Below, one piece after another: positions 1 through 12,772 of a stretch of 64,000 nucleotides of DNA. The notes under the pieces were generated by a model. The model had not been told where the DNA came from, searched no databases, and saw only the letters and a list, made by a program, of their open reading frames with translations. The position numbers were made by a program, and so were the translations under genes. The stretch comes from Spirometra erinaceieuropaei (Eukaryota; Platyhelminthes; Cestoda; Diphyllobothriidea; Diphyllobothriidae): positions 182,535 to 246,534 of the forward strand of contig CACRXP010000178.1 of assembly GCA_902702965.1 (NCBI GenBank). Direction: 5' to 3'. Each line of letters opens with the position of its first letter. Position 1 is the stretch's first letter.

Positions 1-29
1 GAGATGGTCGCGTGAGCGGCCGTTGCTGG

Positions 30-62
30 GGCAGTGGTGGTGGTGGAGGAGGAGGAGGAGGA
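30..62. repeat. Trinucleotide repeat (GGT/GGA) at gap edge
   Basis: A short run of ggt units passes into gga units and ends directly at the assembly gap. Such runs often cause assembly breaks. The open frames crossing the gap here are artefacts of the Ns. Confidence 0.7.
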
Positions 63-705
63 NNNNNNNNNNNNNNNNNNNNNNNNNNNNNNNNNNNNNN
101 NNNNNNNNNNNNNNNNNNNNNNNNNNNNNNNNNNNNNNNNNNNNNNNNNNNNNNNNNNNNNNNNNNNNNNNNNNNNNNNNNNNNNNNNNNNNNNNNNNNN
201 NNNNNNNNNNNNNNNNNNNNNNNNNNNNNNNNNNNNNNNNNNNNNNNNNNNNNNNNNNNNNNNNNNNNNNNNNNNNNNNNNNNNNNNNNNNNNNNNNNNN
301 NNNNNNNNNNNNNNNNNNNNNNNNNNNNNNNNNNNNNNNNNNNNNNNNNNNNNNNNNNNNNNNNNNNNNNNNNNNNNNNNNNNNNNNNNNNNNNNNNNNN
401 NNNNNNNNNNNNNNNNNNNNNNNNNNNNNNNNNNNNNNNNNNNNNNNNNNNNNNNNNNNNNNNNNNNNNNNNNNNNNNNNNNNNNNNNNNNNNNNNNNNN
501 NNNNNNNNNNNNNNNNNNNNNNNNNNNNNNNNNNNNNNNNNNNNNNNNNNNNNNNNNNNNNNNNNNNNNNNNNNNNNNNNNNNNNNNNNNNNNNNNNNNN
601 NNNNNNNNNNNNNNNNNNNNNNNNNNNNNNNNNNNNNNNNNNNNNNNNNNNNNNNNNNNNNNNNNNNNNNNNNNNNNNNNNNNNNNNNNNNNNNNNNNNN
701 NNNNN
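63..705. other. Assembly gap (643 N)
   Basis: Unresolved bases. The retrotransposon to the right runs into the gap on its 3' side, so the zinc-finger-like C-terminus of that element may be hidden here. Confidence 0.99.
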
Positions 706-750
706 GGCAGTTGAGTCGGATGTGGTGAGCGTATGTGGGTGCTCCAGGCA

Positions 751-1842
751 CTAATTGGCCAAACCCTGTGCGATAAATTTGCAAGTGATCGACCAAGCCG
801 ATGTATGAGGTGAATATAGGTGGCCAGTGTGACAGATGTCGCCGGCGGCGGTGGCGAATACATCCATGATCCTTTGCACGTCCCCTTCCGAGGTAGCGTT
901 TAAGGCGCAGTCGTCGGCGAAGTGAAATTCATGGGGGGGGGTAGTTGTGGATGCTCGCGACCGAAAGCGCATTCGCCAGTGGTTGACGAGTTGGCCATCC
1001 GTCCTATAGACGACGCGGGTCCCAGGACGTTCAGCATGGTAGGCTTCCATCACCACGGCAGAGAACATGAGATCAAATAGGATAGGCACAAAGACGCAGC
1101 CCTCCTTCATTCCGTCGGTTACTGCGAATGTCTCTGAGGCAGCTCCGTTGTCCGTGACGCGCGCCACCATGCCATCGTGGAGCTGACGCACCATCCGAGT
1201 GAGTCGCTCGGGACAGCCGATTTTCTGCATAATTTTCCATAGTCGTTTGCAATTCAGCGTCTTGAAGACTTTCATCAGATCCACGAAGGTAGAGTACGGG
1301 TGGGCCCTCATCTTCTGACACTTCTCCTGCAGTTGACGGGCGGCGAAGATCATGTCAGCGGTCCCACCAGGAGGGTAGAAACCGCACTATCCTTAAGCAA
1401 GGGGACATTGCTCCAGATGGTGGCTCAGGCGTTTGAAATGAAGGCGACCGAAGATTTTTCCGGCGATTTTCAGCATGGAAATGCCTCCATGGTTGTGGCA
1501 GACCTGACGGCTTCCTTTTTTTCCTTGTTTAGGTGCAGGATTGTGGCGTGCGGGACTTCCCCCTCGACACCACATCTCCTGGAAGAGCGCCGTCAGATGA
1601 TCCAAGAGTTAGGAGTCACCGTGCTTGTAGATGTCAGCAAAAATCGCGTCGGATTCGGGAGCTTTCATACTGGGCAGTTGCTTTAGAGACCTGATGGTTT
1701 CGTGAAGAGCAGGACGGAGGTCGTGGTCGCCGTTGGTCCCCAATTTAAGTAGACGGGTGATGGTGGCGTCGGAGATGGTTGAGGGAAGGTTGAAGACGCC
1801 TCTGAAGTTCTTGGCCCATTGTTGTATAATTTGTCTTTTCAA
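751..1842 (-). pseudogene. Reverse transcriptase region of non-LTR element (copy 1)
   Basis: Three minus-strand frames in order (1842-1609, 1605-1393, 1353-751) carry the RT of the element. Visible marks are PSTISDATITRL upstream of the fingers, a KIAGKIFGRLHFKRL block, then STFVDLMKVFKTLN (the usual DL.KAFDT.N Asp motif), GMKEGCVFVPILFDLMFSAV (the G.KQGC.L.P..F block) and FADDCALNATSE (catalytic Asp pair, usual YADD or FADD). After about VFATAAGDIC the sequence jumps to a C-terminal segment, which indicates an internal deletion. Stops and frameshifts separate the frames. Confidence 0.85.
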
Positions 1843-2690
1843 TGAGTAGGATACTGCTGTCGGCGCTGGGAAGATGTGCAGTATCTTTGGGTTGCGGATC
1901 GTAGACGACCTTGATCACGGCGAAGGAGTTCTTCTACTCGTTGCGGTAGGCGTACCCTTGGATCTCCCGGCCTTGCGAGCCGTCCAACGTCCTGCATTTC
2001 GCGCAGCTTCTGTTGCACAAGGCGACGACTACGGTAAAATGCTGAGTTGCTGTCGACGGTGGCGCGGTCGACGTAGGCTTTATACAGGAGATTCTTCTCG
2101 GCGAGTAGGTCGCTGATCGCGGCGTCGTTGCTATCAAACCAGTCCTGGTGTTAGCGTCGTGCGTGACCGAGGACAGCCAGGGCCGTTCACTGGACTGTGT
2201 CCTGCAGGTGACACCATCGGTTCTCAACGGAGGCGTTCTCGTCAGCGGCACCTGCAGCAACAGCGACTGGAAGGTTGGCTAGACGTCGAGATAGCTCGCT
2301 GCCGAAGTGGAGATGGTAAGCAGGCAAAGACAACGAAGCAATATTCAGCTTGCCGCAGGGTCGGTTACCTTGTGGTCTCCCACGAAGCTCAAGACGAATC
2401 CGCATCTTGAAGAGGACGTGAAAATTGTCGGTCCACCCGTCGGCACCGAGATTCGCCTTTTCCAGAAGGACGCCCCAGTAATCTCGCCTCCGGACGAGGA
2501 CATAGTCTAGCGGGTGCCATTATCGCGACCAACGATGAATCCAAGTAGCCTTATCTCGCATTGGGGAACGGAAGTAGATGTTGGTCATGATGCGTCGATG
2601 TTCGCCGCAGGTCAGTGTCGTTGGGGTCATGGAGACTATGGTGACCCAGCACTCTTCTCCGCGCAGCATGCTCTGTGCTGGCGCGGACAC

Positions 2691-3131
2691 TTAAGTCATC
2701 AAGTCTGCCTTTGGCGCAGTCGCTAAAAGGGCGTACAGCTCCTCGTAAAATTCGTTCCTTGCAGTGTCAGGGCTGATCATCGGGGGAGCGTAGACGCTGA
2801 CGATGGTAGCGAATTTGCCTTCTCGAAGAGGCAGGCGGGGGCTTATAAGGCCATCTTTGATACAATGCAGCAAACCAGGAAGTTGTTCCACAATGTCGTT
2901 TTGAATGCCAAATGCGACCCCGCGTGTAGTTGCTCCAGAAAAGGTGCAGCCGGCACTAACCTCCTCCAGTTGGCCTTCGTCGGAGGACTGGGTCTCCTTG
3001 AGTGCAGCCATGTCCACCTTGTGTTGCGCCAGTTCCTGAGGCACCAGCGCTCTCTCTCGTTCCAGTCGGTGGCTCTTCGGATTGTCTAAAGACGAACGAA
3101 CATTCCAGGCTGCCAGGGTGAGTGGACTCAC
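2691..3131 (-). pseudogene. APE-type endonuclease domain of non-LTR element (copy 1)
   Basis: The frame gives 146 residues starting MSPLTLAAWNVRSSLDN. This matches the opening of retrotransposon endonuclease/exonuclease/phosphatase domains (WNVRS strand, then a catalytic Glu in AALKETQSS, then a YAPP motif near residue 115). In the family this domain nicks the DNA target to prime reverse transcription. The frame stops at about residue 146, before the C-terminal metal-binding Asp/His motif, and the rest continues in other frames down to about 1850. It is therefore a broken domain. The equivalent region of copy 2 lies at 56605-56974. Confidence 0.8.
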
Positions 3132-3513
3132 CCTACCAGTCTGGCGAGCGGGTCGGCGGGCAGGAGAGGGAAAATAGAGAGTGAGAGAATGGTGTTTCGA
3201 ATTTGGTTGTTTCGACCGTGCGTTTTGCGTCTGCGGTCACGACCAGATTGCAGACGGGCGTAGATCCCCAGCATTTGTTAAGAGGACCTTTTCTAGTCTC
3301 TGGCCTCTCGCAGGAGGGAGCAGCGCCGTCCTTATATATAGGGCAGCTCAGTTGTCCCAGACGGCTGCCGAACTCCACTTTGGGCGACGGCTTTTGCTTA
3401 GTCGTGGAAGGACCCGAGTTAGCGTGCCTACGACATTGTCGTAGTACCACAACGGATGGAGGGCGGGGGATAGAAGAAGAGTAGAGAGACGCGAAGTAGT
3501 GCATCCCCGTGTT

Positions 3514-6359
3514 GTAAAACTTCCATTTGCATACTAGACAGGATTTTCTGCGTTTTCCGCATCTCCGAAAACTGTAAATATTTCATTTTAATTTTGATTA
3601 CAATTAAGATCATCTATTATTACTTGGGTGTTTTGACCATTTGGATCCGTCTCCAAAAGCGTTAGGTTTTTTGAAAAATTTGTGCACATCTCGTGTTTCC
3701 CTAATTTCGGTCAACAATGTCAAACATTCTACCTTTGAATCGCATCCCGTCAAGTGACGCTCAGGTAAACGCACTTGAATCACTTTGTGACGTCTTATTT
3801 TAGAGTTAACGGCCGTTTATTCTAACAGCTACTTGCTTCCCGAGACAGAGCATTAAATGGCTCTTTTAAGGTGGCCACTTGGATACACTGACAAAAGACT
3901 GCGATGAGGAGTCGAGGACTGAACCGAATTTGCATTAAGCAAATTGGAAGAGATTCAGATCAACGATGCTAATAAATTTTATTCTTAACTACCTAAGAAT
4001 ACTTTTATTCACTGAGATTAACACACACTAGCCAGTTCAAAGTCAAAACGAAATCAATGCTTGAATGGAAATGAAGTTTTTGGGAAAAGAGTAAGCACAC
4101 TGACGGAAATTCAGGGATCGAGCACACATTTCATTTTGACGATTTACTTACAAAATATTCCGTAAGTATGCTGAATGAGTCAGCAGAATGTAAGTCAAAT
4201 GCATACCTAGGTTACCTATTTGGCCATATATAGTAATGTGCAGTATTTGGTATTTAGTGCTGGATGCAAAGGATGACTGCGTTTCATGGCAGATCAAGAA
4301 TGTAACTGGATCATTTCGCTCTAAACATTTTGCTTTACACATGCAAAACACCCATTAACGAAATCTACCCTTGTGCCCTCATATGTGGGAATATCCTCCC
4401 GCTCACAACGGAAAAGGAAGTGTTTCTAAGTTATAGTTTGACTACGGGTAAGTTGCTTGTGTTGAACGTTGCCTCATTTTATATCGAAAGTTGTTAATCA
4501 TCACAGAGGCCTTATATAAAAAAACGTCAACTGTGCACGCGACATGATTTTAATTTAATTAGTCGCTACAGGTACGGCGATTTGGCCTAATGTGTCCTTG
4601 CATAATTTCCCGGACCCCTTGTGATTGCTGGGTAACCCAACAAATAACACCCTTAGTGGTGAAATGCGTACTCAATTTTCGTTAGCTGCCAGTTACGACA
4701 ATGGGGAATTTATTGGATCAAGCAGGCATGAGTGCAGGATTGAATTCTTAAAATTTAAATGAGTCGATCGTTGAATAAAAATGACAGATGAAACCTAATC
4801 TGGAATTGATGCAAAAAAGGAAAATATTTTGACAGACCGTTATCCTGGACCCCTGCGTAGTTCTTAAAAAGCTCCTACCCAAGTCAACTGAACACGATAT
4901 ACCTGAAAAATATCTCCAGCTTACAGAGGCAAAAAAACTGCTCCAAGGACTTTAGTATGGCACGGGGAAATTTTAGAGACTTCTGACTTTTAGGGTTACG
5001 GCTGACAGGAGTTTGAGGTTGCAGACCTGAGGAAAACAAGATTTATTAAAAAAAAATTTCAGTTTCAACTCTGCTGCTTAGACTGAGGCAAAGGTCGTCA
5101 AAACCTGCAAGACAGCCCCCAAAAGTGTACCCAAAAATATGGTCCTCAATCACCCCCCTCAGTAAGGGACGATGATCACTACACACCAGGTGTCTGACAA
5201 TAAGGCTACGGACGAGGGTTGAGGTCCTGTAACAGCAGCTTCCGAGAACTTCGGAAGGGATTGATCTTAGTGCATCAACTGCCAGGACAACCGCAAATGT
5301 ACAGGGTTTCCAATATAAACCCTTACCTACAGTTGACAAGGAAACCGTCATTTAACCATAGCCGTAAGCGGAGATCGTCGAGCACTGCAAATAGGGTAAT
5401 TAATGATATACATCTCAGTCAGTAAAATACATGTCAGGAGTTCAGAGTTCTTCGTTTAACAGATTGTGCACTCCGGAGACTACATGAAACAATGCCAATA
5501 TTCGAAAAAGTGTACCGGCCTCTGCAACATCCTACTTGTTCCTACAAGGTGCATCGAACCAGTGACTGAGACGAGATCTGCTGTATCTAGTGAGTGTTTT
5601 GGCACATTTTGAATAATTCACGTTGACCCAACTTTGAAAAATCTCGCGACCGGGGGGGGGCGTGCCGCACGAAGGTATTCCCCTTGCTGACGTGGAATAG
5701 AATCCCACCGAGGTCCCCAGGTGTTTTTTTCAATTGAGCTCAAATAAATAAAGCGTACCATTTTTATATTTGGATGTCATGGGCGCCTCTGATAAATTAT
5801 CAAAAATTACAATGAAACACTGGCCTGTACCATGGACAGTCTAACTGTCTCAAAAACACTTGAAGAAATAAATATATGGAGCTGGGTCGTAGGCCGGAGA
5901 TAAACCTGGGGCAGTCATTCTCGAAATAGGTCTAACAGCAGCCTACATGATGAAATAAGATTATAGTCTTGGGGGTGGGGGTTAAGTTCTGAAACACTCC
6001 GGCGGTCGTCGAGTGTTTGCATTGCGAACTGACACTGGATACGCAGCTTTATCTTAGCTGGCACATCCAATTCGATTACAATATTGACATGACCAACCCA
6101 CAACCCAGGTCATATAACACCGGCAACATTAAAGCATCACAAGCAGTGTAACTGTCAAAGAAATGTTCTTACTTCATCTCAACAACTTCTAAAAAAATAG
6201 TAGAACGAAAACTCTATGGCGCTCACACCCGTGTGTGAAATGTCGCCGAATGGGCCGTGTTTGGCGCGCGCAGACAGGCTGCTTACTATTTTTGGTGGCT
6301 GCACCCACACCTATCACAGGAGGTTATCCCTTCGGCCAGTCACGAAGCCTCAGTATCTG
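3514..6359. other. Gene-free stretch
   Basis: No coding region can be supported. The open frames at 5046-5425 overlap on both strands and show no recognisable domain. AT-rich unique-looking DNA with an 8-base G run near 5652. Confidence 0.5.
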
Positions 6360-6940
6360 CAAATGCAGTAAGTGGACTAGCTCATGAAATGTTGGCCGAA
6401 ATTCCGAAATGCGTTCTCGTTTTGAAAAGATTCATTAAGTATGGTTATTAAATTAATCATTATCCAGCACAGTTCTGTAATAATCCAGGTAACAAAGAGT
6501 GTCTACCTTCGAACGAACTCATTTTCGACCGCATGCAAGAATTATAGTCTAAAAACGTAACCACATAATTAGCATGAAATTTGCTCATTTATTTTCGATA
6601 CCCTTAACATATAATTATAGTTCATGAAGGAAATTAATCAAACTATTCATTTTCTGTTCATTTCATAGAATTTTACGTCTTATTTCAATGTAATACTCGA
6701 AGGAGGAGTATAATTCGTCTTCAGCAAGTTTGTTATTTATGAGACTTTTTAATACCATGAAATGGCCGTTCATAAAATGCCGTGTCTCCAAATTTACCAA
6801 TGTGGCTTGTAAAGATAGCAATAGAGCTCAAATCCACTACTAAATTTTAAGAACCTCATATTGTCTCCTCTTAATACCGTAGAGAAACGTATGACTTTCT
6901 AACGCGGAAAATATACGGCTTTTGTTTCGAAAACGAATTG
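6360..6940. mobile_element. Inverted-repeat element family, copy 1 (partial)
   Basis: The left end (ctcatgaaatgttggccgaa at about 6380) matches the inverted termini of the complete copies at 34498 and 49975. The interior shares an agagaaacgta..cggaaaata block with copy 2 at about 9590. The right terminus is missing. No protein-coding capacity. Confidence 0.65.
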
Positions 6941-9097
6941 ACGCATGGGTGCCCGTATTAGTAAGCACAAACTAGCTCTTCGTCGGCGAGACCCCCTGTC
7001 CGTCGTCTTTGCCTATGCGCTGAATAGGAACTACCGATTCAGTTGAGAAGACACCGAGGTCGTCGTCATGGCCAACACAAAACTAGCGAGAGAATTTCTC
7101 AGGGCTTGGTACACCAATGCGCGCAGTATCAACCGCCATCACAAGCGCCTACGCTCACAGTTGACTGACTCCTGCCCTGCTCGCACATCCACGACCGCAA
7201 GCACAGCCGCTCGGAGTTCATTATCGCCCTCCAACGCGGGGAGCCGTTGCTCTTCTGCCTCCTCCCCAGCTCCCCCATCATGATTTCGTGACCATCCCTT
7301 TCAAACGTCAATGGTCTGTCTGCCCTGTCGCACCAGTTGGTCTAGTGTGACGGTCAAACTTTCTCTTGTTTTTATTTCCTCTGTTGACGGGCTGGCTTTA
7401 ACGCTCCAAAATTCACAGGCATATATCGATTTTGCCAGGGATCCTCTTTCTTTTTTCATAACATGCAATCTTTTTTATTTATAACTGTCAACATGGGGGA
7501 ATATATTTTGCACGATAATGCCCACGACTTTCGTGAACACACTGCGTTAATGTCTCTTAAATAATCTGTAAAATTTTGACAATAGATGCAGATGGGACCA
7601 ATATTGCTGCCGGGTACGACTGAAATAACAAAAGCGCTAATTTAATTAATGGATTTCGTTATCGTTTCAGCGTCGCACTCACGTTAATTGGTGACGCCAT
7701 TCTCGAAACTTCTCTTATGGCGTTCAATACTTGCGCCTTTTAATGATCGATAGGAAGTAGTTGACGGCAGCAGGTCTCTTCATTAATGCTAACTATCTCC
7801 CAATGTGCTCGAAAATAGCTTTTTACTCGAGACTGAGTGTTCTACCACACCGGAAAAAAAGATGCAGAAACACTCGATATAAAAGAATTACCAGGTAATT
7901 TCCCCTTAGCGTTTATATTTTTATAGTACTTTATAACGATTATCAACAATGACATAGACCCATTGGCTCTAAATCATTTTGCTCGAGAGCAGAGACATTT
8001 GAACGCTGTATGGTTAAAAGGTGGTGCCGGAGCGAAGACAGGACTATGAGGTTAGTCAAGCAAATATTGTTGCAAAAGGCATGAATTAGAAAATTCCTGG
8101 AGAATGGCCTTTTTGGTCGAACAGAAGGGAGAAGTGGACTTCAGCACTTAGATTGCTTGTGCGATCAGTAACGCTGAGGTCATATGAATGGCAGGGCATG
8201 TAGCTTCAAGTCAGCGAGCTTCAAGTTGTGAGTTTATGGGCATCCGCTAGTTAGTAACCGTGACCAAATTTATTGTTGGTAGGGAAAATGAAACGAAAAC
8301 AGGCGTCAATTACTTCAGCATAAAGTATAGTCAACTGAGTATTCACCCAGTCTCATGATGCTTTTTCTGTAGTTCACACGTACTCATTTGCATCTTTAAA
8401 ATCTGGTAGTTACTCCAAGTTCCTCAAATCCTAAACAATCGTCATCCACAAACTTGGAATCAGAAGACTAAAAACATTTTCCGCTTGTTATGCTTAATTC
8501 ACTGAACCGAGCTTTCTCCCCAGCAATCAAGGGATTTCTTTTTCCCGCGAAAACAGGGAAGGTCAATTTGCAACTTGCAGTGGTCTGTTCACTTTTTGAA
8601 GATCTGTTGAATGACGCGTTAGGTAGACTGTCGATAAACTTTCTCTCTTGCACATAAAAAATTACTTTGTTTTTAACAATTGTAAGTTCATCGTGACTGA
8701 CGCGCGAGTGTCTGCTTGGTTCATTGGATACACTCTGATGATTTTTGGAGTCGAGCCAATTCTTATCTGGTATGCCAAGTTTAAACCTGTTTATGACAAT
8801 CAGCTTGTAGATAGTTGGTCTAAAATAATTGAGGTAAAGCAAGGGCTCGACTCACTTGCTTTGATGCTAAATTACTTCACCCAGTCTGCATGGTCACCAG
8901 AGAAAAGCCTTGCAACTACCGCGAAAATCAATTCCTGAGGTGTAAATAAGGGATTAGAAAGAATACTGTTGTTGGTCCTTTAAGTTATCATGGAATTTCA
9001 AGCAGAATGTTTAAGTTAGCATATACCACACATAACTATCATATATGGGGAATATAAGCCGAGTTAGCTGACATAATGACCAAAACTTATTACAGTA
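6941..9097. other. Gene-free stretch
   Basis: A GC-richer frame at 7068-7283 (plus) contains LRAWYTNARSI, which weakly resembles the start of a CR1/jockey-type endonuclease, but the rest is Ser/Ala/Pro low-complexity and cannot be assigned. Frames at 8468-8842 (minus) and 8648-8938 (plus) overlap each other and match nothing I recognise. Confidence 0.4.
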
Positions 9098-9740
9098 ATT
9101 GAGGTGAATCATGACATGTTAACGAAAATTCGTAAATGTGCTTTTGGCTCGGAAAGATAACTTAAGTTGAATTGTAATCTTAACCACCATGTGGCATAAT
9201 CCCATAATAATGTTGTTACTCCAGGATTTCGGTTTTGTGACGAACTTATTTTTTGAAAGTCTGCAAAATTACACTATGTAAAAATGGACTGCTTAAGCAG
9301 CATGATATTTTCTCATTGATTTTCGATGGTGATATTAAGTAAAATATATTTCATGGAAAAAGTGCATAGGATATTCATTCATTTGCCCATGTAGTAGGAA
9401 ATTAGGTCTTCTTCAAATTTTATACTTGAAGAAGGGTACGATTTTGTTCAAAATAGGTTTCCAACTATAAGATGTTTAGGACCCTGAGGTGTCCGTTTAC
9501 AGTACATGGCATTTACTTATGTTGCTTGTACAGTTTACAATATGGTTCACGTCAACTGACAAATTTGTACGGTTTCTTGTTAGCACTACAGAGAAACGTA
9601 CGATTTTCCGTACACGGAAAATAGAGAGAATGTGGTTTTAAAACGCTAAATGGAAGTATACGAGCATGTCGGATTCAAAATTATTCGGGATTGGATTTCA
9701 GAATTTCAGTTAACATTTCGCGAGTTTCCAAGCCTACTGC
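9098..9740. mobile_element. Inverted-repeat element family, copy 2 (short form)
   Basis: The left end near 9110 (atgttaacgaaaattcg) and the right end near 9700-9722 (cagaatttcagttaacattt) are inverted versions of each other and match the other copies. At about 640 bp it is an internally shortened member of the roughly 1 kb family. Confidence 0.65.
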
Positions 9741-12659
9741 AGGTACTTGTTTAGTCCAAATCATATTTCTTTTTTTAATTTTTTGTTTTTCAGAATTGAA
9801 CAGGTTTTACTGCCATTTTAGTTTGGTCAGTGAGATTTGGTCTTAGCTGATTGTCCGAAATTGACGAAGAATGCACTTACGTTTGGCAGGGTAGAGATAT
9901 TTCAACCTAACAAATGTCAAACAACATTCAGTTCAAGCCGACTGAAGCAGTAAATCGATGTAGGTTCCAAAACACCTTCTGGCGTTGGCTGCCGAAATCC
10001 CATTGCAAATTCAGGCAGGCAGTTTGAATGAATTAACCGGCCCAATAAGCTACCTTATGATCTGACTAAAATTGGCGTTCCAGTTGGGAACTGAAATGTT
10101 TACCTTCGATTTGCATGACTGATCTTCCAGCCTCATAGCTGGCTTATTGGTGTAAGCCCAAAACCCTCAATTCCAAAGATCATGGATGATCAAAAACGGA
10201 GATTTAAGTAGTATTCATGATGCAGATAGGATTTAGTCCTCTCATATGCGATACTGCACTTAGCAGCTTGTATATTCCTACTAAATCCATAGGATTGATG
10301 ACGCATAAGTTCTCAATTTTTGCTCAATAATTGATAATGCCTATTTTCATTCTCTAGCGGTATCTTTAAGCATTTGGATTTCGCTCAGGTACGTATACTG
10401 GCAGCAAAAATGTAGATGGCTTTTGAATTGTCTTCTGTTCGCGGGCAAATGTCCGGTGCAGTGTGTGACGCTACTGAGCTCGCATTTTGCACTAAATTAA
10501 CTGAGTGCTATTGAAGGATATGAAAATTACTTATTCGGCAGTTAGACCAGGATCTTCTAGGTCAACTGCTGTCCTTAGTTTGTGTCGAGGCAGACGTGAA
10601 GCATCTAGCACACTCTTTCCTCACATCAACATTCCGCTTTTAAGACACAAGACGACCCGGGGTAGGCTTTGACGCTGCAGTTGGCTCGGATCTTCCATCA
10701 ATATTTATGTCCCTTATTTAAAAAACGGTTTGCTAGTGTCCTGTTTACTGCAGTTAAGACAGAAAAGTGTCAGAACATGAGACGCGAACAGAGTCATGGT
10801 GCCTAGTGGAAATTCCACCTGAGAGCGTCGGGCCCCCTAAATTTCACGTAGACATTGACCTAATTAATTTCACGAACTAGGATCATGCAGCTGAATAGAG
10901 AAGCAATTTGACCAACAACTGCCTGATACGGAATATCTGGCTGTCTATACTGCTGCGAGCAAGAGATACCCAGAAGGTATTTTAAAGGTTTGTGTGACTG
11001 GGACATATTCCTTTCATACTTGTTTTTTTAAAATACTTCATAACAATAGTTGACATCACTTGGGCGGCGTACATTCAAAATCATTTAACTTGTTTTAAAA
11101 TGCCCGCTTTGAAATAAAACGACCATGACACTGCACATCCCTTGCGAGGCCAATTATTTCTCAGTTTGGTGAACTCGTGTGGGTGCTATTAAAATCTGCG
11201 TTAAAAAGAAGAATAGTGCTCCACGCACGGAAATTGGCACAAAAACCCAATCAGAGTCTCAGTTATCCTAAAAAAACACATTACAGAATTTCCGTTAACA
11301 ATTCATGACACAGGTCGTCTTTTATATGTGCCAGTCACGGACACAAACTTTTCCAGATAAGTAAGAATCACCAGTAATATAGCTGCTTCAATAGATCTAC
11401 TTTGCAGTTGAAAGTCGTCATACCTAGGCTTACTCTTGGTTTTCTAGCTTTTAAACAGAAACAAAGGATAGTAGGTAAATTCGTGTCGGCCATATATTCG
11501 TTTTTGCACTTTCTGCTCATTCAAGCATTGAACGGCAACATTATTCAACCGACGTTTTTCGCCACAGATAATGCTTAGATTATATTTTCCTGCCTAGTCG
11601 TGCAAGTAAAGCCATTACAATTCAAGCAGAATGTGAATTTAGCAAAATGGGCGTGCAGCAGTCAATGATTTTGAATAACTAATAATTTACGGAGCGTTGT
11701 TTGCCCGATAACTTGCAGGTTTTATCGTGGGAGTACGGGAGTTTCTTCCGCGGCCAACAACCACTGGATGCTGATTCTTTAGTTACTAGAAGAGTCCAAA
11801 TATTCCATTTGAAGTGCCCTTCGAACCAAAACCAGCAAGTAGTGCCGCAATGCCTGCGTCAACTAAGAAAGCGGGTTAATAACTGCAGAAGATTGCATCT
11901 TTTTCCTACCCCGGTGGTTGAGAGTAGGTTTCTGTTTAAAAATTTATTCACGCATTGTAAACCCGAACAGTCAGTTGGAAAGTGAAACGCATAGTCAAGA
12001 ATCCTTGAACCTTGGCCCGATATGTTAGTAAGCATTTTAAAATACTCGTCATCCGCTGAATGTTGTGTAACTATATGTTGGTATTGCAAACCATGCAATA
12101 CACCGGGAGGTGACTCGACGCGCGAGCAGGCCAACCGATTAGCATAGGTTGGTTTTGTGTTTTGCATCCCAGCCTGTCAACCTGAACAGCCCCATTAACC
12201 ACTCATGTATTTTTAGCCATTTAGATTAAGAGAACTAGCCGGCGAGGCAACTAACAGACAATGGGCCAATCCTCAAATGGCCAATCTCAACTTAGTTTAG
12301 ACCTACTTCCATTCCTAACGAGATGATTACCCCAGACGCTGCGATCTTTTCAAATATCGAGAAAAGCAATAAGATCCATAGGCCGCGGTCTGCGAAACAT
12401 TATCGAATGATATTACTTGACTCCCGATACATACATTGGGTATCGGGCTCCGGAACCAGCTCGTCCCGTTTTGCTTGGGATCACAATCTAGAGCCCTGTA
12501 GACAGTCGCAGGAGGATTTGTAGTATGCACATTACAAGGTCGAGCAGGTTTTGTAACCCGATCGGTGAATGCCATTCCAATATAATTAATAATAACGATC
12601 GTGGTGCCATCACAACGGGCTTTTGGCTTAGGTGGCTAAACGCTAACCTCAATAGCGAC
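9741..12659. other. Gene-free stretch
   Basis: AT-rich. Frames at 11701-11985 (plus) and 11859-12167 (minus) overlap on opposite strands with no recognisable motif. A frame pair at 12323-12575 also shows nothing recognisable. Confidence 0.5.
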
Positions 12660-12772
12660 GGATCCAAGGTTTGACCTTCAGATGTACCAAACCTGGGATT
12701 GGGGTATGGCAGGCGGCCAGCGGTAAATAAGTCAGAAGGGGTTATTTCAGACTCCCTTTTCTTTGTCGGTAA
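12660..12772 (+). mobile_element. tRNA-derived SINE, 3' part
   Basis: It ends in the tail shared by all SINEs in the window (ctcccttttctttgtcggta). The preceding ataagtcagaaggggttatttca matches the body of the copies at 22110 and 63755. The tRNA-like head is not recognisable. Confidence 0.6.

Larger units (their letters stand above)
706..3513 (-). mobile_element. Degenerate non-LTR retrotransposon, copy 1
   Basis: Read on the minus strand, this is a LINE-type element with an APE-like endonuclease followed by a reverse transcriptase. The frame is broken many times. The 5' edge is set by comparison with the second copy at about 54960-57361: the two are alignable up to about 3513, then diverge. 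At the 3' side, translation after the FADD box jumps straight to a sequence that in copy 2 precedes the zinc-finger-like tail, so the late RT and thumb regions are deleted. It cannot encode a working protein. The clade (RTE-like or jockey-like) cannot be settled without alignment. Confidence 0.85.

Noticed and set aside
12..754. Open frames running through the first gap
   Set aside because: They consist of unresolved bases; only a few residues on either side are real.
3133..3504. 123-codon minus frame upstream of the retrotransposon endonuclease
   Set aside because: It lies in the conserved 5' part of both element copies, but the frame is not kept in the second copy, so it is probably untranslated.
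8468..8938. Overlapping frames of 124 and 96 codons on opposite strands
   Set aside because: No domain, no splice context, ordinary length for chance in this much DNA.
11701..12167. Overlapping frames on both strands
   Set aside because: No recognisable motif or exon structure.
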